Assembly: GCF_016802725.1 (NCBI RefSeq)
Contig: NC_052666.1
Span: 28,300,997-28,364,996, forward strand
Direction: 5' to 3'
From: Solenopsis invicta
Taxonomy: Eukaryota; Arthropoda; Insecta; Hymenoptera; Formicidae
Length of the DNA stretch: 64,000 nucleotides
Part shown: piece after piece, positions 13,220 through 25,382 of the stretch
Numbering within the stretch: the first letter of the stretch is position 1
How the letters are laid out: each line of letters opens with the position of its first letter
Made by a program: the position numbers and the translations under genes
Notes under the pieces: model-generated
What the model saw: only the letters and a program-made list of their open reading frames with translations
What the model was told of the DNA's origin: nothing
The model's database searches: none

Positions 13220-13859
13220 ATTCCGAAAAAGAAATTCGATTGTTTTATCTTTATGTAAACAAGAAAAGAGAGTTCCGACAAGAAATTTTCTCTAATATGT
13301 TTCTAATTCACTCAAAAAATCGTCTTGTAAGTACAGCCACAATTTTTTGGCTGCAAAAAATTAACCAAGATAGATAATAATTAGCAAATACTGTGATATC
13401 GTATATGTTTGGTGCTTAATCAATCAACAAAATAACAGAGACAGAATTTATATCTGAACTGTTTGTGAAATTTAAATGGAAAATTTTTTTGCGATTCCTA
13501 TTCACATGTCAGGACCAATCATACTTGATATAAAATTTGACTGTATAATTGACAGTGGGACCTAAATTTTCTAGGAAAGCTAAAATGTTGCAACTATAAA
13601 TTCTGTGTGTAATAATATTTTAGCAGACAAAAATAAATAAATTTTTTGTCGTGATCCACGGAAATCTACTTGCATCAACAAAACATTTCGTTCGTGTTGT
13701 GCTAATCGTCTTTTGATTATCTCAAAATTAGTAAAAAAGAATCACGAGATAGTACAGTTATATCACAAACAGATTAAATGTACTTGTCAGCGTTGCTATT
13801 ACATAATGAATAATCGAAATTTAGTAATCTCTTAGCGCGTGACGAAGTCTTGCGTGAAT
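13220..13859. other. AT-rich noncoding stretch
   Basis: I see nothing I can support as a gene or repeat here. Confidence 0.5.
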
Positions 13860-14660
13860 TTCGTTTCATACTGTAACGGATCTCCCCTCCCTTGACAGCA
13901 ATGCGCTCCCATTCACAGTCGAAGGGGGAAGGAAGGAGAAACGGAGCCATCGTTCACGAGGAGCCCGCACGCGATATCGCAAGTTTCCATAATCAGCTGT
14001 TACACGTTTGTGACGTGGATATAGCTCTGATGGGCATTCGCGTATTTAGACAGCGTGAGTTTAGGTAAAGCCAGTTTCATATCGGCCATGTCAATTGCGG
14101 TTGAACGACTTCCTTTTCGGCAAGAGCGATCCGATCGGAATCGACTAGGTCGCGCGATTCGCGAGTGAGTATTTTCATTCAGGAAAGCGTACTCGGAGCC
14201 ATTGTGTTTACGTGTTTCTCAGTTTATACATTTTTACTTCGGTCACCGTCCACGGAATTTAATGTGTGCGATTCTCTCTCCGCTTTTAAGACCCGAAGAA
14301 AAAAAACCGGATTTAGATATTTTTATGTGTTGCAACATAATTTTACAACCGCGTTGTGAAACGGACTTAGAGATAAGTTCCGGTGACTTTCTGTGTGTCC
14401 GGTTGTGATTATAATCGACATTGAGTTATTTTCATTTAATAAGAGATAATGTCCGGTGACAGTGATATAAGCTGTTTATATAATTTATGACAGTGTAGCG
14501 ATACACTGTTACTTCGGGACTCAAGCCGGCCGGGAGCGCAGTGAGTCGACATGAAGCATCTGTCAACGGAATCGCACATTCAGTACTGAATGTGCGTTGC
14601 GTGCGCTCTGTGTAGAATGAAGAACCGGTTCAGTCAACGCCGTTCCATTAAATCAGCGCG
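13860..14660 (+). promoter_or_regulatory. GC-richer block, candidate promoter/5' leader upstream of SLC26A11
   Basis: The block contains purine-rich GGAAGGAAGGAG tracts and a donor-like CGAGTGAGT near 14,161. It holds the last GC-rich patch before the SLC26A11 exons, which begin about 2 kb downstream and lack a visible start codon, so a transcription start or first exon here is plausible. Nothing proves it. Confidence 0.3.
14573..14596. repeat. Perfect 24-bp palindrome
   Basis: CGCACATTCAGT is followed directly by its reverse complement, giving a two-fold symmetric 24-mer with no spacer. It could be a dimeric factor site or a cruciform. Confidence 0.7.
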
Positions 14661-16564
14661 CACCCGACTTCTCCTAAATCATACAATATATACGGAGAAA
14701 TAAATATTTTTTATTAATCGCCTCGAAGATTTTTATAGCTCGTGAAAGACGTGTGAGAATTATATCTTTTGTAAAGTAATGCTTTAATTCAAAATAGTAA
14801 AGCAATCCAAACTGAAATTGTGAAATCGATAATCGTTTGAAATTTTTTGTTTTATCTACTGAATTAAATTAAATTAATTGATTTATTGTATTGAAATCAA
14901 TTTTTTGATCACACTGAAGTCTCTTAATGTGTCAAACATTAACGCATAAAAATAATTACATTTTTTTCATGTCTTTCCTTTTGTCTAGTTTTTTTTTAAA
15001 TACTTTGCGCCAATCTCTTTAATTCATATATTGTTAATAATTTAATAATAATTTCTTTGTCACATGCTGTGACGGATCGACATTAAATTTTTTTTTACTA
15101 CAATATACATAATTATAAAACTTGCCGCAAGTTAAATGTTATCAGCAAGTTTGTTATGAGCGATTTTAATATTCTTTCAGAAGTCGTTTTAGTCTCTTGC
15201 AACAAACTTAAACGAATACGCTTGTTTATTGCACAATACTGTGATTAGGAAGAGTTACTTGATATTAACGCTAATCGATGTTAAAAGGGAACGGTTAGAA
15301 GGAATTTGCTTATCATTCGTTTTCAGAGCAAACTGAAATAGCAAAACTGTCGCGACAACAAGTGTAATTTTTCTGTATGTGGCCGAAAGCGAATAAATTA
15401 TTGAAACAAAGTAAAGTGATTTAGTGCAAAAGTGAGTGAGCAAAGAATTCAAATCGTATCGAACGAGATCGAATAGAGCGGTTCATACTTCTTTCCTTTG
15501 TCGCTTGCATTTTTTCTTCTCAAAAGTGGATTACGTCGCTCTGCACGTATAGATTTGGAAAGTATTTCGTTAGTGAGTCTCGAGGGATCCGTGTTACCCT
15601 CGCTATTTCATATCAAGATCTCAATTGAAGAAGCGAGTGAGTAAGTGATAAGTATGCCGTAAAATCAATTAACAATATTTACGAAAAATTAAAAATAGAG
15701 AAAAAATTTCAAATATATAATTCAGAATCGGTTTGTCGTCTTTCAAATTTACAGAATTACACGATCGAAGTGCTACAGCGATTTCTTGTTGCAAAGTATA
15801 TAATTAAAATAATGATCTCAAGTGAGATTATTATAATTATTTGAGAAATTATTAGGCCAAGTGCGCAATAGAGATAATTTAAATATTCGCCGATAAAAAA
15901 GTAGACAATAGCGATATTAAGGTAAGCGATGATGTAAAAAAAGAAACTATTCGCGCATTTGTGTGTGTGACTATAGAAGCAACCGATCTTTACTTCATAC
16001 TCAAGAGACGAAACTGTATCATTGGTTCGGAAAACAAGTCACGCAAGTTCACGTTCGAGGGGAGTACTAAGATAAATACATTTCTTAGTATGTTTACTAG
16101 ACCAATCCGGATTCATTGTATGATTTATCGTCTTATAAGGAAACGATCGGTTAGCCGAGAGGAAGGAATTTGTCCTTCGAAACTATTTGAAGCGTTTTAA
16201 ATATACGCGGGAGAATTCCTAACACTGAGAAATTAATCTTTATTGTTTATAAAAGAAATAAGTATGCAATTAATTAAATAATTAATTTTACGCAAAAAAA
16301 CAAAGACATCAAAAAATTAATAAAAGAAACAACCTCCTTATAATAATATTCGCGAATAAAATTGATTTGATATTCACGACAGATCAATTTTTGACAAATT
16401 AATTTTGTTTAATCCTATGAAGAGCGCTTCGCATAAGAACATGTCGAAAAAAGAAAAAAAAAACGACACGGTCTGATTACACCTCGACTCACTCGTCGAC
16501 GTCACGAGTAGTCGCTTGATAAAGTCGCTTGTATCGCGAAAAAATAAGGCCGAATCTGCTTTTA
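14661..16564. other. Upstream/5' region of SLC26A11, mostly unassigned
   Basis: AT-rich DNA with donor-like GTGAGT sequences (for example near 15,633). The missing first coding exon of the transporter should lie here or further upstream, but I could not identify it. An open frame at 15,961-16,200 starts with GTG and matches nothing I know. Confidence 0.4.
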
Positions 16565-19500
16565 GTGGCCAAGTGGTACGAGAAAGGTAAATGCAGGAAG
16601 TATGTTGTACGAAGACTTCCGATTCTCAACTGGCTACCGAGATACAGACCCACGTGGATTCTGCAGGATGCATTGGCCGGCATCACGGTCGGTCTCACTG
16701 CCGTGCCGCAAGGTATCGCTTATGGTACTGTCGCTGATTTGAGTCCCGAGGTAAAGATTACGAAGAAGATTGTGTGACCGCCGCATAATCCTGTATTGCA
16801 CCATTCCGTAGCATATAGAGATAACGCTTTTGTGTCATAAATTTCAGAGGGACAAAACGAAATTTCTAAGAGTAACTCTGATCGTGAAAGCAAATCGACA
16901 AGTGACAAGATACATAAGTTTGTTTTTAGCACGACTCAAGAATAATTTACGATTTACGTCAAAGTATTATTTCAAACAGCATAAAAAAGTAACATTAGAA
17001 ATTATAAAAATGTATAAATTATATGAAAAAAAATATATTTTTCTTAAATACAACGTTTTCGATATCGATAATGCCGTTTGAACAGTGTCGATTAATTTAT
17101 ACAATTATTATAACGATATATGCACAATTCTTAATTTAAATGATATATCTTTTTAAATAATTATACTTAATTTCTCTGTTATGATCTTATAGTATGGATT
17201 GTACTCGGCATTTATGGCATCATTCATATATATCATTTTTGGGTCATGTGAAAACATCACTATTGGTCCAACAGCCATTATGGCCACCATGGTTCAACCG
17301 TTAGTCGCCAAATATGGTCCTGATATGGCTGTACTTATTGCCTTTTTGAAAGGATGCATCATTGCACTTTTAGGAATTTTTCATTTAGGTACGTTTGTTT
17401 ACACATTTAAAATAAGAGACATATGCCATAAATGTATCACAATTTAAAAGCAAAAGGGTTTATTTTAAGGATTTTTACTGGACTTTATATCGCTTCCGGT
17501 AATTACTGGCTTCACATCAGCCGCGGCGATCAACATTGCGTCTTCCCAGTTTAAGTCACTCCTGGGTATTCCCGGTAGAGCCGAGAGCTTTCTCGATGCC
17601 CTGATTGCGATCTTTAAGAATATCCATCTGACGCGGTATCAAGATGCGTCGTTGGGAATTGGTACAATCGTTGTGTTAGTGTTGCTCAAGGTATAAATTC
17701 CATCAACAGCAAAAGTTCTCTTGCAACTAAAAATTTAACTCGTCGAAAATTTATTTTTCTTGTTTCCAATTGCAGAAATTACCAGGACGGCGTACAGGGT
17801 CAATCTTTGAAAAAATAGGATGGCTTCTTGGTCTGTCTCGCAACGCATTAGTCGTAATTATAGGCACTGTTATGGCGTATATTTTTTACACCAACAATCT
17901 GGAGCCTTTTACATTAACGGGTGAGTAGAAATCAGTAGATGTCATTTAGTGTTTTTTTAAAATCATATTATATCGAAATTAATATTTGATCTAAAATAGG
18001 CTTTGGCAATCGCATGCAGCAATTAATCATCAGACAATTTGATTTATCTTTTGAGTTTCTCTATGGATTCCATTTGTGGAATCGAGATTTATTGCATTAT
18101 CGGCACGCATTGTGGAATAAATCTGCGATAATGCATTTTGTTGCTGCTGATTAATTACCTTCAATATTTTCTTTCGAGAATTCGTATTGAGATTGACTTT
18201 TAAAATACATATGCTTATTGACGTTAAAATTTCTCGAAGTTAATTTACTGACTTGTAAATTATTTACTTTTTTTACATTTATCAATTATAATTTTTTTCT
18301 GTTTTTTTTTTTTTACAATATTCATCAATATTAATACAATGAGAATAATTATCTTTTTACGTTTGAATCGTGAAATGAGATAATGACTTGTTCTCGTCTC
18401 AAGTTTTGATGCATTGTCAAAAAAATACATCTTACTCTATATGGGCAGATATCACGAGAAAATTACAGTTTTTACATCGAGTTACGTGAAACGCGAATAA
18501 TATATAAATAAAACGTTTCAGGCAAAATGGGGCAGGGCTTGCCACCGTTCGCGCCCCCGCCGTTCTCCACGATCTATAAGAATGAAACGTACAACTTTGT
18601 GGAAATGGCTAGCGCAATGGGAACGACGCTGTTCACGATACCGGTTGTATCAACTATCGAGCACATAGCCATCGCGAAAGCCTTCGGTAATTAAGTTTTC
18701 ATCATTAAATTATTCTGCTATCGCTCTCGTACAATTTTGGAGTGTAAAAGCTCTGCAACAAATTTTTCATTCGAAACATCGTGTTTCTACGTTTAAAACA
18801 TGTAGTTTTACTATTATTATTTTTTTTTTTCCAATATAAGAGCATTGCTATTTTTGTTTGTACGAAACGGAATTCAAACCAAGCAAACAAGCGCGAATGA
18901 ACACAGTTTGTGAAACCGTTCGCAACATTCATTGAAACAAGTGATTCGTTCATGTTTTTTTCCGCTCGTTTCTTTGGTGTCTGGATTTCTTCTTTTTTTA
19001 CATATTGCCTCCAAAAAACAAAAGTCGAAACTACTCGCTCGAGCAGAGAGTTTAATAGACTAGTTATTTCAGCAAAGGGTAAATCTTTGGACGCCACTCA
19101 GGAGATGATCGCTCTAGGAATCTGTAATATTTTTGGATCATTCGTTCGCTCGATGCCAGTTACAGGATCTTTCACACGAACGGCCGTCAATCATGCGTCG
19201 GGAGTTGTAACTCCATTGGGTGGAATATTTACAGGTACGTGAGTGAAAGAGAGTTGTATCATTTTTTAATTCAACGCAATTTAATAAAGTTCGATTAATA
19301 TATTTCAGATGTGTGTGTACCTGATAGCTGCTATATAAAATAATTGAATTTTAAAAACACACTGTATATAAAATAATTAAACCTTTGATAAAAATGATTT
19401 TACTTTATATTAACATTTTCCAATATTTTTAACATTTATTAATATGTTAATAAATGTTAAAAAATTTAAAAATATTGGAAAAAATATTTGAAAAAAAAAA

Positions 19501-22500
19501 ATGATATAATAAAATTAAAAAATAAATATCAGAAAATATTTTCCAATATTTTCAATATTTTTAAATATTGAATTTTCGGTTTTACATCATAAAATTAAAA
19601 AGTCAAATACTTTTGGTTTTTAGGGAGATTACAGAAGTAACTTGATTTTTTAGCGAAGTACGAAGATATTTCTCTTTAGGTTTTTCGATGCGTTGTCTAA
19701 TCACGATGGAAACATTTCAGGCGCTTTGGTACTGCTTGCGGTCGGTCTCTTGACCTCTACTTTCCGCTTCATACCAAAGGCGACGCTCGCTGGCCTTATC
19801 ATGTGCGCCATGTACTACATGCTCGATTTCGAAACGTATGTCTTGCTGTGGCGCGCCAGAAGTAAGTTTTACAAATCTCTCCTCCTCTTTACCTCTCTTT
19901 TTTTTCTCTTTCTCTTATTCCGGTTCACCCGCGATCTATCTAGCCGTGGCGTCAATGGTTCACGCTGCACAAAAGGAGCTGGGGTGTCAGCGAGAGCTCA
20001 CCCACGCCCGAGATGCATTTCGCGGGTGCATTTGTTGTCTCGAAAAGCACACGTGAAACAATAATGCTCAAGCGCACCCTTGGTGGCATTTGTTGTTAAC
20101 ACGGAGCCAGTACGCCCAGTACCACCCGTTTCCGTTAACTTTTGTCACGGGTTTCATCTGCAGCTTCGCAGTAGATTCGCCGATATCGGTACGCGCTTAT
20201 TTGCGAATCAATGTGCCCACTCTGTATGGGTAGATAATTTCGCGTGTATTGAAGTAGGATATTAGAAGAGAGTAAATTTTTTGTTGTTAATTTGTTATTA
20301 ATTAAAATTGAAACTTCATTATTGCCGAACTTCTTATGACTACGCGCCTTTAACAACGCGTTTTCATACAAGAAAAACAACTAAAATAAAATAAATTAGA
20401 TATAGATATTATTAGTGTGAATACACAGATGCAAAAGTAATTATTTTTATTTCGAAAGATTGTAATACGGAGGTGTCTGTAAATTTTTTAGAGGTCGATT
20501 TCTGTGTGATGATGTTGACATTGATCCCATGCGTCTTTCTTGGTCTGGAGTACGGTATCTTAATTGGCATTGTTGTCAATCTTATAGCATTGCTATACTT
20601 CTCAGCGAAGCCTTCCGTTCAGACGAAAATTGAACAGGTACAGTGATACTTAATAAAGTGATTAATTAATAAATCCTTTAGTATTAAATTTTAATACTAA
20701 AATTTAGTATACTTAGTTAATTTAGTCTTGAAATTATATCACATTTCAACTCGCAAAAATTTTTGAATTTTTTTATTATCAAACAAACTTATACAAATTT
20801 TATTTCATTATAACACATCGTTCAATAAGTCCCGAGACTAACCCAGAGATAACGCTAGTAGTACCAAGCTGGCCACGTTTCCCTAGAATGCGAACCTTCA
20901 CATGAAACGTGTACAAATTTCACGTCGATCGGACCACAAACAGCTGAGTTATTGAGGTTAGAGCAAAGTCACTTTGTAATTTGTTTGAAAAATGGAAAAA
21001 AATTTAGTTTCGCGTGTTGATAAAGCATTGTTTTTTAATGGGTAAATTCCATCTAAATCAACGATTTGTCGTTGGTATGCTGAGTTTAAACGTGGTCGTA
21101 CGGACACAAACGATGCGGAACGTTCGGGTAGGCCATTGGAAGCCGTTTACAAATTACAAAGTGACTTTGCTCTAACCTCAATAACTCAGCTGTTTGTGGT
21201 CCGATCGACGTGAAATTTGTACACGTTTCATGTGAAGGTTCGCATTCTAGGGAAACGTGGCCAGCTTGGTACTACTAGCGTTATCTCTGGGTTAGTCTCG
21301 GGACTTATTGAACGATGTGTTAAGTATGAAAAAAATAATTTTATTGAGTCACGCTGAAATATTTTTTTATGTTCTAATAAATTCAAAAAATAGTATTTAT
21401 ACATCAGATATGTGATAATTTTAATATCTAGAATTAAGACTTATTTTCTTGATAAGTATATGTAAAAGAGAAAAAATATCTTCAATGAATATTGTTGCGA
21501 CTCACAAATGGCTCTATTCTCTTTTCGCTTATAATTTCAGTTTAATCCAATTTAATCTATACCATTAGTTTTTAATTGAGAACTTTTAATTATCATCTCC
21601 CTTGTTAGACTGATTTGCTGTATTACGTGAAATCAATACAATCCTCGATACTGATACTTTTCCCTTTTCTCAGCCTTTCTGGGATAACACAAATTATCTT
21701 TAGTTTTAAAAATGTCTTAAAATTTTTGTTACATATTTTTTATGTAAAGCAAGCGTATTCTACCGAATTATTTGGCATATACTTTTTTTAAATTTACAAT
21801 ACTCCATTCTTGTGTATACTTAAATAGTAGATCTTTTTAAACTGGCAGAGAGCCAGTTCGAAAATATCACTACTGAATGTACGTATTTTCTCAATGATCT
21901 CAATGTTTACCTATTATAACGATAATTTGTTATTGGTATAAGAGCCGGCGTAATATTGTTTTCTATTTCTATGTCTCAAATGCAGATCGAAGGGGAAACG
22001 GTAATAATCGTCATACCCGAAGAAGCAATAGCTTTTCCAGCGGCAGAGCGCTTACGTGCTAACATAATGAAAATTTCCGGGAATAGTGAATGCAACGTGA
22101 TACTCGACTGTAAGAATCTGAAGAGGCTTGATGTTACAGTCGCTAAGGTAATGAGATCTCGATGAGCCTGTCAACCTATGTCGACACAAGGCATTTTTTC
22201 AAATAGAGTCGAAGAAAAAAACGCGAGAGAACAATGATAATCATCGGACAGTATCGATGACTTGTATTTCTTTAGGCCAGTTTTGTTAACACTAATTCTC
22301 CTAAAATCAACCGATTAAAGTAATGAATTGCCAACTGCAAAATTTAAAACTGAACTTAAAATTATATTAATTTGTTTTCCTTTTCCATTTTCTGCAAAGT
22401 ATCATTTATAATTTTTATCTTTTAATTAATTTTTAAAGTAATCATAATTTTAAAAGTAATCAAATAATTTTATTTGCGGTAAAAAAATCTATAGACTTAT

Positions 22501-23786
22501 GGTTTAAAAAGATTTGTTACTTACACTGAGGGAAAAATTACTAAATATTTATTCGAATAGTACTAATGAAACATTTACTAAATGTAAATATACATTTATT
22601 TAGTGCAAGAACCGCTAATTTAATTTAAGTATTATTTTTTGGTTGTAAAGTAATCAAATAATTTTGAAATTGAAAAAATCAAGCTAGGAACGATCAGTTT
22701 TAAGTTTAGCAATTCATAAATTTAAACGGTTAATTTTTTTATATAGATTAATTGAAGATTAGTTTTTTATCTTGATTAAAATGAGACGATTAAATTTAAT
22801 CCTCTTACCCTCAGAGTAGCCATCGAGCACTCTATTTATCATATATTTGGATCATTGGATAAATGATTTAGAATTAGAGAATGCAATAGCATTAGGGAAA
22901 AAAAAAAAAAATATATATATATATATTGCTACGTTTATTGAGATATGTAAATAAGAATAATTAAAATTAATATTATATATTTTCAATGTAACTATATAAT
23001 ATAAAATTGTATTATGAACAATTTTATTAAAAAGTTACTTTGATTTTTCAGAGATTACTGTCTAGAAAATTTATGAAAAAATAATATTGAAAAATGCTAA
23101 ATTACACATAGATCAACTCTTCAACCAGTTGCAGAAATGGATTGAGAATTTATAAAGTCACTTGGGAAAATTATGAAGATTGCAGAATTTAAATATACAT
23201 TCTACATTAAAATACTTCAACGACGCCCAAAATAATCTATCTGTAAAATCATTTGCATAAGCGCAGTGTAGCTGGAAGGCAGGATCGATTTGATACCGAA
23301 CCGCGGGGTTTACTCGGCAAATAGCATGTGCACACTGCACGTGGTAACATGCTATTATCATTGTTCTCCAAATTCGTACAATCACGGGTGTTTGAACGTT
23401 ACAAAGCAAATTTTCCAGCCAGCCGAGAGACACGTGTATGTTTAAAAAAAGTTTCAAAGAATAATATGTCTTTAAATTCCTAGAAAAACGCGCTCGTCGA
23501 CGCCGGTATCATATTTTCCGCCGTGCAAGCTCATCTCTAATTTCGTACGTGTTTATTATCGCGGTCGCGTATTTCATTTGCACGGGGAGATCAAATTTGC
23601 GCACTCTTGCCGCGTTGTGTTGTAATTAACATAAGATCGATCGTCTTGCAGAACATCAAGCTTCTAGGGAGGGACCTTTCAGTACGTGGACAAACAATTG
23701 TCTGCAGTAATTGCTGCGAGAACGTGAATGCCACTCTGAAGGCTGTGGCGCCGGAATTGTTAAACATCAAGGAAGATAGACGCTGA
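16565..23786 (+). CDS. SLC26A11: SLC26A11-like sodium-independent sulfate/anion transporter (5' end incomplete)
   Basis: Multi-pass anion exchanger of the SLC26/SulP family, moving sulfate and related anions across the plasma or lysosomal membrane. Exons read: 16565-16750, 17193-17388, 17470-17690, 17776-17920, 18522-18686, 19073-19234, 19721-19861, 20492-20637, 21986-22147, 23652-23786. All junctions are GT-AG and keep frame. Family marks: LPILNWLPRY before the first helix, VGLTAVPQGIAYG, QYGLYSAFM-type (here EYGLYSAFM), GPTAIMATM, GFTSAAAIN, PVTGSFTRTAVN, then a short STAS domain with ILDCKNLKRLDVTVAK. Stop TGA at 23784; AATAAA at 23868. The first exon shown has an in-frame stop at 16520 and no ATG, so it probably begins at the acceptor CTTTTAG before 16565; the start-codon exon is not identified. 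The best match from memory is human SLC26A11 rather than prestin. Confidence 0.88.
19416..19482. repeat. AT-rich intronic hairpin
   Basis: TTTTCCAATATTTTTAACAT on the left is mirrored by ATGTT...AATATTGGAAAA on the right, within an SLC26A11 intron. Shorter related motifs recur to about 19,570. It is probably a foldback repeat. Confidence 0.5.
20813..21320 (+). mobile_element. Internally deleted mariner element with 172-bp terminal inverted repeats
   Basis: The element is 508 bp, bounded by ACACATCGTTC/GAACGATGTGT and flanked on both sides by TA, the target duplication of Tc1/mariner elements. The left arm 20813-20984 and right arm 21149-21320 read as reverse complements over 172 bases. The 164-base centre starts with an ATG at 20992 and keeps two pieces of a mariner transposase N-terminus: a short start segment ending in an in-frame TAA, then the helix-turn-helix part (WYAEFKRGRT, DAERSGRP). 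The catalytic DD(34)D region is absent, so it is non-autonomous. It sits in the SLC26A11 intron between exons ending 20637 and starting 21986. Confidence 0.9.
22526..22640. mobile_element. Partial copy of the CACTRAGAG-type MITE
   Basis: CACTGAGGGAAAAATTACTA and the following ATTTACTAAATGTAAATA and ATTTAGTGCAAGAAC match the left half of the palindromic element nested at 53,106-53,336. A matching right end is not obvious (a weak candidate is CCCTCAGAGTA near 22,812). It lies in the intron after the exon ending at 22147. Confidence 0.6.
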
Positions 23787-24842
23787 AGGGGAAGAGCGTT
23801 TCCTTTACATCATCACCAATCTAAATGCGACCGTCTAGGCGTGTACAGATATCATGCGAGACTTTTTAATAAACATAGTTAATTAATTTTTAATAAATAT
23901 AGTTAATTTAGTAAGCGCGACTGCCAAAGATTGAACCTTGTACGCAACTTCTTTCCTTTCCTGGGAACAACAAAATCGGCGAATCATAAAATTTATTTGC
24001 CCATTACACTGACAATGAATAAAAGTTTTTATGTTTAAGTAAATATATTTATTTCAACATAATTTCCTTGATTTAAATAAATATTAGCTAAAGTATGAAA
24101 TTATTTTTAAACTTTTTAGAGAAATATTTTTTTGAATCATAAGGAAACGATATTAAATTTACTTGAATATAAAAACGTTTTTTCAATATATTTGTAAACA
24201 AAACAAGCGATGCGATTGAAAAAAGAAAGAAAATGAATAAATACTCAAACAAGTGTATGCAAGTACGAGAGATTACACTTTTCCTCTTATTTTTATCAGT
24301 TCTGAATTGTTAAACATCAAGGAAGATAAACGAGGCGGAAGCGTTTCCCTCGCTCATAAATCTGAATAATGCGACTGTCTAGGTTTATGTAGATACCACG
24401 TGCGACTTTTTAATAAATATAATCAATTTAGTAAGCGCGACTGCGAATATTAAACCTTACACGACTTCTTTCCTGGAAACTTCTTGCGCGCTATACTAAA
24501 AAAAGTTTTTTTATGATCACGTAAGTATATTTATTTTAATATCAGTTTTTTTCTTATTTAAATAAATATTATAACTTAGAAAATACCTTTTTTAATGAAG
24601 AAAATGATATTAAAATAAATAAATTTATTTGAACATAACATTTTTTTTCAGTATATTTATGTACTTGATTACAAAACAAGCATAAAATCGTAGTTTGATC
24701 GAAAAAAGAAAGACTCAATAAGTAGACAATATTTTTCAAATATTTTTTTTAAATAAAATTTTAATAAAAAAAACATTAAAAAATATTGTTTGCTCATTGG
24801 GGAGAGATTGAAATGTTCCTCTTATTTTCATCACGCAGTCTT
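23753..24842 (+). repeat. Tandem duplication of the SLC26A11 3' end
   Basis: The sequence from GAATTGTTAAACATCAAGGA (about 23755) through the stop codon, 3' UTR and downstream DNA is repeated from about 24303. Shared landmarks in order are AAACATCAAGGAAGATA, CGACTTTTTAATAAA, TTTAGTAAGCGCGACTGC, CTTCTTTCCT, GAAAAAAGAAAGA and TTCCTCTTATTTT. The period is about 545 bases. The second copy has lost the original stop (CGCTGA became CGAGGC), has no upstream splice acceptor copy, and is diverged by many indels, so the event is not recent. Confidence 0.8.
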
Positions 24843-25035
24843 GCTGCATTCGTCAATTTTTAAAGTTAATCTATTTTCTTAATATTTCATGGGCGTATTA
24901 ATATTTTTGGCTTTGTCTTTCGATGTGACGTAGCCAGTCGTGCTACATGCGATCACGTGGAATGCACTTGACGAGTTTGCCTCGCGTTTTGTATCATCGT
25001 TTGATTTAAATGTATTTTAGTTATGTCATCATTAA
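24843..25035. other. Short intergenic stretch
   Basis: Nothing recognisable between the SLC26A11 duplication and the EMC4 fragment. Confidence 0.4.
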
Positions 25036-25382
25036 ACAGACACTCGTATATTAAATATTAATGTTCCTTCTTTTCAAGCGCACTCTCTCGTGATTACTAT
25101 ACCTTCCCGATCGAACCCCGAATATTATTTTAGTCTGGAGTGCTGAAAAGAAATCTTCTGACGCGGTTTCACGAGAAATTATTAAGTAAACATTTTCTTT
25201 GCAGAACGAAACAGGACAAAAGCGCAGAGATACCATCTCCACCGGGTTATACACCCACCGGTTCCCTTTTTCATAGTGTGGAATACATGAGGGAGTCTGA
25301 CTTCAATTACCTGATAATAAAGAAATCCTGAGACCTGGTTGGAACCCCTGAAGCAAGTGACCATGAACTTGTTCATCCTGTA
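25036..25382 (+). pseudogene. EMC4 fragment, DNA-level duplicate, disabled
   Basis: A diverged copy of 34,966-35,329 of the EMC4 gene. It includes the 3' part of intron 1 (ACTCGTATATTAAATATTA; TAAACATTTTCTTTGCAG) and the first two thirds of exon 2 (from 25205), but not exon 1 or exon 3. Carrying the intron shows it is not a retrocopy. It is broken: the conserved Trp codon has become TGA at 25329, a 2-base deletion follows within the LALGP segment, and homology ends abruptly just after CATCCTGTA. No exon 1 is present upstream, so it cannot make EMC4. Confidence 0.9.
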
